A stretch of DNA of 64,000 nucleotides from Ramazzottius varieornatus (lineage: Eukaryota; Tardigrada; Eutardigrada; Parachela; Ramazzottiidae): NCBI GenBank assembly GCA_001949185.1, contig BDGG01000009.1, positions 1,731,135-1,795,134 of the forward strand. Direction: 5' to 3'. The notes under the pieces are model-generated. The model was not told the origin of the DNA, searched no databases, and saw only the letters and a program-made list of their open reading frames with translations. The position numbers and the translations under genes are program-made. Of the stretch, positions 22,159 through 34,162 are shown piece after piece (the stretch's first letter is position 1; each line of letters starts with the position of its first letter).

Positions 22159-25100
22159 ATGCGCGTCGCTCGCGCCTTCCATCGCGTGCCACGTTTTACC
22201 TTGACATTTTGGTTCAAAGTGGGATGCTTGGTCACGGTAGTTTCTCTGCTGCTGATTATTCCCCTGTACGTCCTGCAGTCTGGACCAGCGAGCGGAGCTA
22301 GGGAAGACTATGAGGCGGAAAGACGAGTTGCGATAGCTGCAGCCTCCGTCGATGGTGTCAAGCATGAAGTCAATGAACACCAGGTAAGTAACACAACACC
22401 CACCAATTATGTTTAAAGAATTACTTCCCACTGTTTGGTTGCAGACCATATTCATCCTTTTCTGGTTAGTGTCGCACACCCTACTGACATGTCTTGCTGA
22501 CAGGTGGAATCGCCCGAAGGGAATGCCTACGATCACGGTAGGGAGCGGGACAGAGAGCAGCTGCACCAGCTGGAACTTCCTCAGCCGGAAGTGGACCAAC
22601 TTCCGGAAGCCGTCATTAACAGTGCTCTGACGGAAGAGACACAGGCCAAAGATGCTTACGGTGGCAAGGGCGAAGAAGTCCAGAAGAGAAGAAACCTGCG
22701 GCCTCCGCGGAAGCCTGTAGAGCGACCAGAAAAAGAGCCCAACGAAACAGGAGATGGGCTGAAGTTGAAAGAGAGGCTGGCCGTCGTTCGTTCTCCACCA
22801 AAACCTGCTGCACCGCACTGGGCAAAGACGGCCGATACCCAAGTGGAAGCAGAAGACAGTGGGGAGATTGGCAAGCCCAAGGTACACGGCAAGTATGCCT
22901 CTATAAAAGTTCCGCTCTTCACCGAGGAGGAAGAGGGGAACTTTGAGGAGAAGCAGGAGAGACGACAAGGGCCGGGAGAGGAGGGTGTGGCCGTCAACTT
23001 GTCCAAAGAGGAGGCCAGGAAAGCGCAAAGAGGCAACCGCGAATATGGCTTCAACCAAATAGCCAGTGACATGATTTCTTTGGATCGTGCCATTCCTGAC
23101 ACTCGACCTCCAGAGTAAGTAGAGGTACAAAAGGCCACTGGTCGACTTCTGCTTGGACATTTAACCTCTGCCTTTCTTCTCTGTACTATACATCTTCTTT
23201 TGTCTTGTAGATGTAAGCACTGGCAGTATCCCACTAAGCTTCCGAAGGTTTCGGTGGTCATTGCGTTCCACAATGAAATGTGGTCGACTCTGCTACGGAC
23301 GGTGCACAGCGTTATAAACAGGACTCCCGCTTACTTGCTGGTATGTCTATTCTTCCACTTTCCTTGCCTTCGTCTCTTGATGGCTTTTCTTATAGGAAGA
23401 AGTACTATTGGTCGATGACTTTAGTGATAAGGGTACGCAGTAAGCCCAGACAGTGTTTTTTTGTCCTGTTGGTTGGAATATTGCGTGATGTTATGAAGTC
23501 ACCTGAGGAGTGTTGGGGGGTATTTGCAGAGCCTCTAAAACAAGCACTGGACGAGTACATTCTCAAGTTCGAGGGGAAAGTGGGCCTAGTGCGGAATGCG
23601 GAGCGTGAGGGACTAATTCGGACGAGATCTATAGGCGCCAAGAATGCCAAGGGTGAAGTCGTCTTCTTCCTGGATGCGCACTGCGAAGTGGGCTACAACT
23701 GGCTGCCTCCACTGCTAGCCCCTATTGTTCGAGACCGGTAGGTCTCCTCTTGTCACGAATATAGAATATGTGCTGTGGGCAAAGTTCCTCAAAAGTCTGG
23801 GTCATTGCGTAGAGGCACAGCTGATGAACTTTGAGAAGGGCAAGGGAAGGTTTCGGGGTTTTCTTGAAAATTCTCGGTCCCCACATGGCAAGCCCCGACC
23901 CCTACACTTGGGCTACCCTGCCCCCGCCTGAATTTCCTCGACTATGCCTCTACGCCGTGACCCCAGACTTCTGAGGAACTTTGCCCAGAGTCCATATAAA
24001 GAAAAGATGATAGGCTAGCTTGAAGTGTGGCAATCGACGTAGGACCATCATGACGGTGCCGGTCATCGACGGCATAGACTCGGAAACATTCGCTATCCAG
24101 CCGCAGTATCAGGGAAAGCTCTTTCGAGGTATCTTCGAATGGGGACTGCTGTACAAGGAGACTGAGTTGCCAGAGAAGGAAAAGACACGTCGCAAACACG
24201 AAACGGAACCATACAAGTAAGTAGGTGGAGCTTGACTTCGGAAGTACGGCTCTTTTCAGCGGTTCGATGCTTTTTCCATCAGTGCTCTTCATTAAATGGC
24301 CATTAATTTTCTCTATGTCATGTACATCGACATGCTCTTAGGTCGCCGACGCATGCAGGTGGGCTCTTCGCCATCAACCGCCAGTACTTCCTGCAGTTGG
24401 GTGGATACGACGAAGGACTTGAGATTTGGGGAGGCGAACAGTACGAGCTGTCCTTCAAGATCTGGCAGTGCGGAGGAAGTATTGAGGTGAGTTTGTTCCA
24501 TCTGTTGAGGGCAAGTTGCCATATAGGCTTATTGTCAAGTAAGTTGTGGAATGTAAGTGGACTTCGTCTTTTCAGTGGGTGCCTTGTTCTCATATTGGTC
24601 ACATTTACCGCGGCTTCATGCCCTATGGATTGGGCAAACTGGCTAACAAGGGTCCGGTCGTTTCCATCAACTTGAAACGCGTGGCGGAAGTGTGGATGGA
24701 CGAGTACAAAGAGTACTACTACATTCGGGTCAGAAGTTTCTTTCATAGCTGCTCTGCCTGCTTCTACGGCAGAACTGCATGACAGCAAATTCAGCACTGC
24801 AAAAATCATTTTCAGGAGCCGCTGGTTCGCCACTTGGAGGCTGGCGACCTGTCCAAGCAGAAAGCTCTACGCGCAGACCTCAACTGTAAAAGCTTCAAAT
24901 GGTACATGGAGAACGTAAGTGTAGCGTCCTTGTTGAAACAATGCTGATCATGTTCTATGCCTCTATACCTCCCAAACCGATCATATGGCCTGTGCTATAC
25001 TGTAGGTTGCCTACGACGTGGTAGAGCAGTATCCCTTGCTACCTGCTAACGAATTGTGGGGAGAGGTAAGCCCTCTTTGTCTTTTGGCCCATCTTTGTGC

Positions 25101-25593
25101 CACAATTTGAAGGTCCTTGTCACGCAGCGGATAGGCTAAGTTTAAGTGTCTTTCTGTCCTATGTAGCTGAGGTCAGTGAGGGACACTTGGATGTGTTGGG
25201 ACTCTCATGGCGATGCGCCATCGAAGGTGGATGTCTCGCCTTGCCATCACGCCGGCCACCACCAGCTACTACGGCTCAATACAGAGGGTCAGCTGGCCAT
25301 CGGCGAACGCTGTGTCGACATCGACTCGCAGCGCCGACTGCAACGTAAGTTTTCCGCCCCATACCGACAAAAGAGCAAGATGAACATGAGCAAACGGTCA
25401 ATTTCTAGTCATTTACTGCCCAATGGGTAGAGTCGATGGACCGTGGCAGTACGTCAAGAGCACTCAGCAGATGAAGCATGGTGACAAAGGCAAATGCGTG
25501 GAGCGTCAGCCGGAAGAGACGCTTTTCTTGAAAACCTGTGATAATCAAAGTGAGCGACAGAAATGGGAGTTCGCACCGGTGAAATCTCATTAG
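22159..25593 (+). CDS. Polypeptide N-acetylgalactosaminyltransferase, GALNT7/10-like, paralogue A
   Basis: GALNTs start mucin-type O-glycans in the Golgi by moving GalNAc from UDP-GalNAc to Ser/Thr. Twelve exons can be joined: 22159-22383, 22504-23114, 23211-23340, 23396-23432, 23530-23737, 24043-24216, 24342-24486, 24576-24728, 24815-24914, 25006-25065, 25167-25344 and 25409-25593. The product is type II: a short cytosolic part, one anchor helix ([18 protein letters not shown]), a stem of over 200 charged residues, then the GT-A domain. [24 protein letters not shown], the metal-binding FLDAHCEVG and [18 protein letters not shown] are all intact. The spacing [16 protein letters not shown] is typical of T7/T10, which prefer already glycosylated peptides. 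A ricin-like lectin domain follows and is cysteine-poor near its end. It is closely related to the gene at 41185-43798. Confidence 0.92.
23773..23990. mobile_element. MITE-like inverted-repeat element in a GALNT-A intron
   Basis: The left arm at 23773-23819 (GGGCAAAGTTCCTC AAAAGTCTGG) and right arm at 23942-23990 are reverse complements over about 45 bases with a few mismatches. The whole intron 23738-24042 is unusually long for this gene because of it. Confidence 0.75.
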
Positions 25594-26310
25594 GCAGTAT
25601 TCCAGCTGGTAATCGTTCTAACTGGTGATGGCATCTTCCGTGCGCTTCTAGCCTTTTTTTTATCTTTTTGTTGTTGTGACTTTCCGCTATTTCCATGTCA
25701 AGATGATGACAGGACCAGGTCTGATAGATTCTATGTTTTACACGTGTCAGTCTATCTTTCGGTATTTGTTGATGATATATAGAGATGATTGCGGTGCCTT
25801 TACAGCTTAGAAGGTCACTTTCAGATGATGGACTAGCATTAGGGAAACTAGCAGGAAACCTCATACTACGGTCGGCGCTTTGGCCTTGTGCACCGTTATG
25901 GTAACGAGGATCTCTGAGATTCTAAAGTCACCGATTCTATTCTTCCGGGCGGACTTGTCTGATGACTTTTACAGCTACCTGAGTTACAGGCTGGAAAATA
26001 AATAAAGTGGAAATCAAACGGTAGATGAAGACGAAGGTGACACTAACTTAGTCACTGAGTACTTTCCAAAAGAGAGCGCATGCTGTTTCCTACGTTTCCG
26101 AACAACGCCAGGAAAATTCTGCAGCATGGCACTGGCTCTTGCCATCTTCCACTCCATCCGGGACTATCGAAAGCAAAAAAAGACACCAACGGGGAAGTAG
26201 TGCACTCAAGGAGCATTAAACCAGTCACATTCTGAAAGGCAATGGAATGCCATGGAAGCGCCGAAAAGGAGAAGCGGGTCATATCGCTCACACGTAATCC
26301 ACCAGTACAG
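25594..26310. other. 3' flank of GALNT-A
   Basis: About 700 bp without a convincing gene lie between the GALNT-A stop and the end of the unknown minus-strand gene. The sequence AATAAATAAA at about 25998 could serve as a polyadenylation signal for GALNT-A. Confidence 0.35.
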
Positions 26311-26985
26311 TCAAAATGCCACGTCGTGTTTCTCCAAAAACAACGAAATAGCTTCTTTTCTCTTCAATTTCTTCAGCTGCTTTTCCGAGTACTGCTTCGG
26401 ATAGCGTCTGCAAAAACAGAAGAAAAAGCATGCTGCTCAGGTGACTCAGGTCCAGATAAATTCAGTAGATACCAAAGACTTACTGAACGACCAGCCTTTT
26501 GAAGTTGGCCAGTTCATCACGGTGCAGTTTGATACACTGGTGGAAAACCTCGTCGGACTCTGCGCTTGTTAGAGCAGGAACGTACTTCTTTGCCAGCATC
26601 AGCTCAGCTTTTCTCGCATGAAATCCCTCACTAGGTTCGTTTGCGTCCAGCTGCAGCAACGTCTTGATCTCCTCCTTCTTATCCACCTTGTATGATGCAA
26701 TACATCGGTTGAACTTGTGGCCGTTTTCATATAGTATGTCTCCAAGCAGCACAACGCTTGAGCATCAAGTCCTGGAAGTCGCACATTCTTAACGTACAAC
26801 AATGGCGAACACAGAGGGCTATAGTGTGGACCAGCAGCCTCCAATCGTTCAAACGAGATATCCATCAGACCAACAATAACCTTTCGTGGTACTTGCTGGT
26901 CGGAAGAGGGCCAAAAACGCTTCAGCATCAGGCCAATGAAGACGGAATTGTTGATCGTGAGATTCTGCACTGATTCTCGAAGCAC
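26311..26985 (-). CDS. Unknown protein, at least two exons
   Basis: On the minus strand an exon from roughly 26750 to 26480 reads LLGDILYENGHKFNRCIA then KKEEIKTLLQLDANEPSEG and DEVFHQCIKLHRDELANF. It joins across a GT-AG intron (about 26479-26400) to a short final exon, RYPKQYSEKQLKKLKRKEA, ending in a stop near 26316. The product is mostly helical and charged, with no domain I recognise. The upstream part (26985-26770) is open but its splice to the main exon was not resolved, so the N-terminus is unknown. It is a coherent gene model by splicing and codon pattern, but function cannot be given. Confidence 0.45.
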
Positions 26986-27196
26986 GAAGTACTTGTGGTT
27001 AGTTTAGGCGCCTTTCCTGTAGTACCCGCTTTTATCTGCTTGGAGTCATCGAGTACTAGGAACGGCGAACGCTGCCGACCCAGATCAGACTACTTCAGTA
27101 GTTTTTTTTGTTTTTTTTTGTGTAAAAATCTTTATTTGAAGACAATAATCTATACTCAAAAAATGAGGAAGCAGCGATACAAAATTAACGAAAACG
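26986..27196. other. Spacer with T-rich tract
   Basis: TTTTTTTTGTTTTTTTTTG occurs at 27101-27120. It may be the A-rich tail (read on the minus strand) of the retroelement ending at 27197, whose last codons lie directly before it. Confidence 0.4.
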
Positions 27197-28540
27197 CTAC
27201 ACGGATTTTCCCTTTTTGACATCTAAAACATAAAAAACTTCATCAAGACCCTTCGTATCTTTAACAGTAGTCAGAACAGAATAACTATTACCACGTTGGA
27301 TATCTATGGACACTCGCTGCTTAAAAAACTGAAATGACCTCGGCTCGCCCGTTACTTCCGCCATCTTTCTTCCTACAGCTTCGAAGAGCGCTGTCACGGA
27401 AGGACCCCAAAGTCCAAGGGTCTCCAGTCCGACAGGGCAGAACTCAAATTGGCTTCCGATGTCCTCGTACTTCGTGATCTTTCTCTTCTCGGCGGCGTCA
27501 GCAGCTGATCCAGCTTTCGCCGTTGACAGTGCAAAGTTTGTCAAAGCCTGTGTATCCACAACTGTGACGTCCCATACAAGCTCCTTACCATTCTTCCAAG
27601 GGACTTACGTCATCCCATCTGGCCGTCTTTTGTCCTTTCTGAAGATCCCGGGTGGTTCGAGAACTGCAGGAATTTGGGCTGTTGTCAACGCGCGTTTCAG
27701 GGACTCGTTGAGCGCACTGTGACGACTGTGACGCCCCCCACTGAACTTACAGCTCAACCCGTGTTGGCCCAACTCATCCACGCTGGCGCCACATCGACAC
27801 ACGTGAGGACGGCATGGCTTGGGACCAAGACGCAACCCAATACTAATCCGTAGGGCGTTGTTGTCGAGCAGGTTTCCCAACGAGGATGACGGCAGCGCAT
27901 GAAGTCAGGAGCCTGAGTTCTTATCTGAAATCGCAAGAAGTTACGCTTTATCATTATCCGCAGCAGTACTTACTAGCTGCTCGTGTATTTCTTTTAGCAA
28001 AGGCATGTCCCAGGCTTTCTGCTGGCGGCGCAGCTCGGGAACAGGAGGCTCAGCTGTGGAGAGGAGGCTCCATTTGGAGAGAGCGAGGTTTGCTTCACCA
28101 TGCAAGTCGGCTTCAGGCAGGATACTCAGCACCAGTTGTTGTACAGAATGAAGCGAAGCCAAGACGACAGCGAGTGCGACTTCTTCCGTACGACGGATAC
28201 CTAATCCACCCAAACCGACAGGCAGTGTTGCTTGTCGCTATGGACCGGAACTCATCCCAGTGTTGGTAATCTCCGACAGGCTCGACCGAACCACTTCGTC
28301 GAACTCGCGGAGCAATGCAGGGACCTTCCATACTGGAGAGCACCGGAGAATGCACAGCAACTTGGGCAGGCAAAGGCAGTTCTTGAGCAGGAAAAAGGCC
28401 TGGTGGGCAAACAAGAGATTCAGGTTTGCGTTTACCAACAGGATCTTACTTGTTTTAGCTTGGACGGCTTCCTCCAGGCCCTCTTCCATCAGTGGTGCTC
28501 CTAGAAGGTTGAGGTCAGTAGTGATGTCGTGAGATGTCTC
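27197..28540 (-). mobile_element. 5'-truncated retroelement, C-terminal half of a reverse-transcriptase polyprotein
   Basis: Minus-strand segments follow the order of a widespread invertebrate non-LTR element protein. They are [16 protein letters not shown] (from about 28530), [114 protein letters not shown] and VGLETLGLWGPS. The stop is at 27197. The frame changes several times (near 28240, 27940, 27600), so the copy is inactive. The RT catalytic core lies upstream in intact elements and is absent here. The 5' truncation point lies inside the final exon of the DDX39-like sequence. Confidence 0.8.
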
Positions 28541-29860
28541 ACTGTGCAAACTGGGGTCAATTTCGTCCGGTAAAGTGGTGATGGAAATGTCGAATCGGTC
28601 CTGGACTGCATTCAAAGTTGCCGAGTCACGATCGTCACTGATGAAAGTGATGGCAAGACCCTTGGCGCCAAAGCGACCTGCACGAGCTATGCGATGCAAG
28701 TAAGTGTCCGAGTCTTTGGGACAGTCATTGTTGATGACCACACTCAATGTCCATTCCTACAAGAAGGTTTACGTACAGCAAGACAACCGACAGCAGACTG
28801 AGACATCAAAGTACAAAGTAGCCTTACCGCGGCCAAAGAGATCCGTAGCTATCAGAATGCGTTTTTCGAAATTCTTAAACTGATGACAGCGCGCCAGACG
28901 TTCAACTTGATCCATGGCGCTGTTAATTTCAATGGTGGGGAAGTTCTGTCCCAGCAGTTCTTCGTTGAGCTTTCCACATCGAACCACCGTATTTACAAAG
29001 ACGATCCTGCAAATGGGAGAATTAGGCAGCAGGACTAACTACCCCATGTGCTTCACCCCACCACCGTCGCTAACCGACGATCGACAAATGGTGACTTTAG
29101 ACTTACACTTGATTGAACTGCAATATACCAAGGAGGTTGTTCAGCTCGATCAAATTGCGCCTTTCCTCCGTTATCTTGATGTAGTATTGACGGAGCTTCT
29201 CCAGCGACAGACTAGTTTCGTTGTCGACAATGGTCTCGTGTGCGTGGTTCTTCTAAACATCCAATGAACATTTGCGCCAGCCATGTAATACGGACCATAA
29301 TACGGCTCAAGGTAGAGAAGTGAGCAGAAAACTGAAAGATGGTCACTTACGTGGAGAAATCATCGGCAGATGGGAAGTACGTCCCTGGGCCGAGTGGCAC
29401 TGACCAGGATGACTTGTCTACTGTGCGGGGTTGCCATAAAGGTTTCTTGGACATCGGCGCGCATTTCCGCAGGTGCCAGCATCTTGTCACACTCATCGAT
29501 GATAAAGACCTTTGTGGTGTAAACAGATTAGGAACTCGTAGGCTGATCAGGCAAAGGAAGTGATTGGAGGCCACAGACAGATCGAATTTGGTTTGAGAGA
29601 GGTCCAAGGCCTTTTCTCGAACCAAAGCCTTCATACGAACGGGAGTGCCGACGAAGATGTTGATCTTTCTGTCCTTGATCTTCTCGATGTAACTTGACAC
29701 AAACGGTCCGAGAGAAAGACTTCACCCGGCCAAAGCAACTGGCTTCTTCTTTGACGTCTCAACAGTCAAATCTTTCATCTTCTTGTCACCATCCTCCTCC
29801 TGGTCGTAGTCCAAAAGCTCAGCTTCTGTTTCACCTGAAGACATCATCTTCTGATCTGAA
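28540..29860 (-). pseudogene. Broken DDX39/UAP56 (DECD-box RNA helicase) copy
   Basis: UAP56 couples splicing to mRNA export. Recognisable pieces, in order, are ELLDYDQEEDGDKKMKD (about 29825), SYIEKIKDRKINIFVGTP (about 29690), the DECD box VFIIDECDKML (about 29500), SLEKLRQYYIKITEE, NFEKRILIATDLFGRG and [16 protein letters not shown] (about 28700). The gene cannot work as it stands. The Q motif and the ATP-binding motif I (about 100 residues) are absent between the first two blocks. GTPGR reads GTPVR. An in-frame TGA follows ICR at about 29355. The frame shifts between MDIE and VVINNDCP (about 28745). Its C-terminus runs in frame into the retroelement. Splice sites are partly kept, so this is a degraded gene copy rather than a processed one. 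Confidence 0.75.
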
Positions 29861-30563
29861 GGGCGGACAACCAGAACTGGGAAGTCTACTGCGTGCTTCA
29901 AAGAAAACTCCAAAACCCAGAGTTCCTGACATGAAACCAGAGCTCGGTGAAACGACAACAAAGCCACTCTGACAAAGCCTTTGTTGCCAGTCCTTTTTCC
30001 AGTTTCCACCGTGCGCAGCCACATCGATTTGATTTGCCCCAAAGGCCACGTGATGCACCGTGTTATCTTGGTGCGTGCTTTGCCGATAGTTGTGCAATGT
30101 AAAGCTCCGCCTTTCTCTGGAAGGAAATCGCAATTTCACGAGTATTTGTGGAATAATTATGTCCTTATACACAATTCACAGATTGCGAGCGAAAGTGCAT
30201 TAGAGCAACTTGATACGCACAGGAACATCGTGACATCATAGGAACAAGACCGTCTCGTAGACTTTGTGTTAAAAGAGTCGCACAATGTTTACACATGACG
30301 TCACCATGTTTCTGTGCGTATTGAATTGTGCTAATGCGCTTTCGCTAGCATTCTCTATAATCTCCAGTCCAGTCTCCACTTTTCACTCTCCGACCAACAC
30401 TGTATGTGTATCGCAAGTTCCTACCGTTGTTTTCTTTTGCTCCATGTTTATGATCTTTGGTCTTTAAGCACGCTCAAAAGTGACTCCATGAGATAAGGCA
30501 GGAGGAGAGGGGTTTGTGCTGTGTTATTTCTTAGGATCATTCCTTTTGTGGCGTTGGAGCAGC
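29861..30563. promoter_or_regulatory. Upstream region of PTPN9 and the DDX39-like copy
   Basis: Seven hundred bp between divergent transcription units. Open frames here (29831-30172 minus, 29981-30241 plus) show no domain. The promoter of PTPN9 is assumed to lie here. Confidence 0.35.
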
Positions 30564-33500
30564 ATGGGTGATACAGTGGTTTCTGACACGTTAACCGCGG
30601 AGGAAGAAAAGGTAAGGTGTGCGATCTTGTAAACTGTAAAGCCGCCGACTATGATAATCGGGACACCGTTCTCCTTGAGAAGTAAGGTTTAACCTTGTCA
30701 GTTGTATTGTCTTTCAGGCTGTGGAAGAGTTCATACTGTTGGCAAATCAATGGAGGATAGGCGAAGAGGCAGCAGCTGATCGCTCTGAATTCGTCATGAG
30801 ACCTGTAGCCATCAAGTTTCTGATGGCCCGAAGATTCGATGTCAGCCGCGCTCTGGAACTATTCAAGCAGCATCAGGTAGTCAATCAATATGACTGCAAA
30901 TACGTTCTTCGACTGGAACTATGCGCAAAGATGGCGTTGATATTCTTTCTGGTTGACGTAGATTGTGCGCCATACTCGAAATCTCAACAACATCGATCCC
31001 TCGCTTGACCCTATCAAGTCCGAACTATGGAGTGGCAAGTTTACAATTCTGGTAAGTGCAGGTGCAGCAGATCGCTGAAGATTTCTTAATTCTTTATGTT
31101 GTGATACTTTAATTTCTTCGATGGAATAATTTCCGAGGCTGAAAGAAAAGCAGTAAATTTGACAAGTCTTGGGCTTTGTTGGTTTTTTTTCTTAGTGCAG
31201 CCTTAGTGAACCTCCTGTAGCAATCAGCTATATGGAAATATTTACCTTACCAGTAGACAGAGTGCAGATTGGGCAGACGATCGATACTGTTACACTAACC
31301 CATATGTCGTCTACTCTTGATTATTTAACAGCTGCAGGCAGCAACTGAAGCACTTGTATGCCAAAGTGTATAGGTTTTGCCAGCAAAAGATTGTCTTTGC
31401 TGTAGGAGAGGCGAGGGAGCGATGGAGCAGCCATTGCCCTCTTCAGCGGACGTCTGCACAAGCCTCAACAACACGAGTTCACCATGAAAGCTGTCCTCTT
31501 CCAACTGGACGTAGCTTTACAGGAGTAAGCATCTTCTCTCGCAACCTGACCTTCGCACTAGTCCAGCCTCCCTCTAATATTGATCAATCTTTTGTAGTTA
31601 CAAAACGCAGCGCCTGGGACTGATATTCATCTACGACATGACGGACATGACGTGGGCAAACTCGGATCTAAGGCTGGCGCGCGAGCTGCTAGAAATCCTC
31701 AAGGTAGCCATCTTGACGCTGCCAACAGTCACCCCATTGCATTTTGCTCGATGAAAAGGCACTGGTTTTCTTGTAGGGTTCCTTTCCGGCGCGTCTTCGA
31801 AAAATCTTGATCGTCAACGCTCCGTCGTGGCTTAATTGGCCTTATCGTCTCTTCAAGCCCTTCTTGTCCACCAAGATGCTGGACAGAGTAATGTCATATC
31901 CACCACCAAAGTTTAGGCCATTTCTCTGACACAGTCTCTAACGGTGCTGTGACATGTTGGTAGTTGCACGTGGTCTCATCGAGCCAGTTGACGGAACACC
32001 TTGCTCTGAAGACATTGCCACAAGCGGAAAGTCAGCAGAAGGAGCACGAAGACTGGATGCGCCACTGTCTGCAGGTCTGTGCTGTCTCCCTCACCTCCAC
32101 TCCGTCCGTCGAGTCAGGCCGGCTGCCAGTCCGCCGCAACCCAGCCCACCAGCAGGGCAGCGGCGACGATGGGCGACGCAATGGACAGATCTTTGGCCGA
32201 GAGGTCAGTAGTGGTAGGCGCAGCGCAAGTTGCTGAGCAGCCATTGGTCCCCCTCCTGCTTCTTTCGAGCAAGCACTCTAGCCTTTAGTGTCTATCATGA
32301 GTCAATGTTCCTCATGGGCCAATGTTGCTTTGCAGGATGTGCTCAATGGCTATCCCGACGACATGAAACGGCCTGTCAGCATCCACCGGCAGAGCGACAA
32401 GGGCATGATCGTCAGCGACTTTGTCAAGTTGCTGCACATGATGGGCAGAGAGGGTATCCTACGGCAGTATGAGGACCTGCGCCTGGCCGCTAAGAACGTC
32501 CCCGACAGTCGCTTTTCTGCCTTCCGGTAAAGACTTGTCATTGACAATGACTATCGTCTTGTCGACTATCCTAATGGCAGCTTGATGTATCTTTGTGACC
32601 TTGCAGAGAAAACAAGCTGAAGAATCGTTATGTCGATGTCTTTTGCTTTGACGACACTCGTGTCAAACTGAGGGATCGTCTTCCCTCCGAAGACTACATT
32701 CATGGCAACTATGTCGATGGATATGAGCAGCCCAAAGCCTACATTTCCACCCAAGGTGAGCCGTACAGTGACGTGGAAGGGCAATGCCATCTTTTGTCCT
32801 TTGAGGGTGATGGAGAAATGTCTGTGCTGTGCAGGTCCGCTTCCCAAGACCTTTGAGGATTTCTGGAGCATGGTTTGGCAAGAGGAAAGTCGGCTGCTGG
32901 TCATGACAACGAGGACGGTGGAGCGGGGCAGAAGCAAGTGTGGCCAGTACTGGCCAGCTGAGCTCCAGGAGACGCTGACCTTTGACAGCTTCCAAGTCAC
33001 CTGCAACCATATCCAGCAGCACGCTCATCATGTCCAGACCAGGCTGACAGTCAAACACAAAGATGTACCAAACATTACACTATCACTTCACAATAGGTCC
33101 TTGACAGTACTGAACGCTTCGTCTGGTTATGCTTGCAGGAAAGCAGAGATATCGTACATTGCCAGTTCACTGACTGGCCCGATTACGGAGGTTGGTCTTG
33201 CCCACATTTCTCCCCACTAGTGCCAGTCGCTCCTCTTAACTTGTCTTTGCTCTGGTCAGTGCCGCATTCCGCCCAGTCCATGTTCGACTTCATCAATGTC
33301 ATGAGGGAGTGTCAGCGATCTTCCTTGAAAAGCTTTAGTCCCCAATGGACTGGTCATGCAAATGGCCCTCCCATTATAATACACTGTAGCGCCGGCATTG
33401 GCCGATCAGGTACGGCGTTTGCTCTCATAGTGTCCAAAGTGCGACTTCTGGACTTTGCTGCCATGTTTTGTTTAGGGACTTTGATGGCTCTGGACATCTG

Positions 33501-33894
33501 CCTAAGGCGCTTGGATGACTGTGGCCTGGTCGACGCTCGGCAAACCGCTGAGAAGGTGCGTAACTTTGCCACGTCGGCAAATGCCTTGAAGATGATCATT
33601 TTCAGATGAACGAACATCCTCAAAGTGGTGCACGTCTACAGCGAATAACGTTCCTGTTCACCACTTTGCCGACCATCACATTTGACAAGGAACTTGGGCT
33701 TTGGCTTTTTGTAACTTTCTTCTTGATGTGTTTTCCAGCTTCGAAGCCAACGCTTCCAGAGTATCCAGATGCCTGATCAGTACTTGTTTTACTGTCTTGC
33801 CATTGCAGAATATTGTGTTTTACGCAATCTGATTTCTAGCCAAGATGCTCGACTAGACGATTTGTTAGAATGGTTGCAAGATCGGGACCCTTGA
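30564..33894 (+). CDS. PTPN9: Tyrosine-protein phosphatase non-receptor type 9 (CRAL-TRIO + PTP)
   Basis: PTPN9/MEG2 is a phosphatase that sits on secretory vesicles through a lipid-binding Sec14 domain. About 14 exons join in order. Exon 1 is 30564-30611 and exon 2 is 30718-30876, followed by exons near 30971, 31380-31526, 31607-31704, 31777-31890, 31965-32074 and 32335-32529. Phosphatase exons run from 32608 to 33575, and the last exon is about 33740-33894. The CRAL-TRIO part shows [43 protein letters not shown] and [13 protein letters not shown]. The PTP part shows [40 protein letters not shown], the WPD loop WPDYGG and the P-loop [10 protein letters not shown] with catalytic Cys and Arg. 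[13 protein letters not shown] is near the end. Everything needed for catalysis is present. The join before LRSQRFQS is tentative. Confidence 0.93.
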
Positions 33895-34162
33895 TAACGT
33901 CCATGACGTTGCTTTGCTGGCCCTGGCCATTTTATTTTCATCATCTTGTTTTTTTTCCTATGCTTTTTGCTATCTTTTTTAATGTTATCCCTTCGTTTTC
34001 TGTTGTACAAAATGAACTTTTTATTTTATGTAGAATGAACTGTTTTGATAAATGCCTATCACATGTCCACCACCGTTCAATAATCGAATAGGACAGCCAG
34101 CAGTCGTGACAGGCATAAAAATGAAAAACTTAACAGACTAAAAATTGAACGTTGCGGGAAGA

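Noticed and set aside
22656-23273. 205-codon minus-strand open frame
   Set aside because: Antisense of the charged GALNT-A stem; Ser/Phe-rich because Glu/Lys codons are read in reverse.
27459-27722. Plus-strand open frame over the retroelement
   Set aside because: The minus strand carries the recognisable element protein.
28540-29860. Functional DDX39 gene
   Set aside because: Q motif and motif I missing, in-frame TGA, frameshift and loss of the normal stop together make an intact helicase unlikely.
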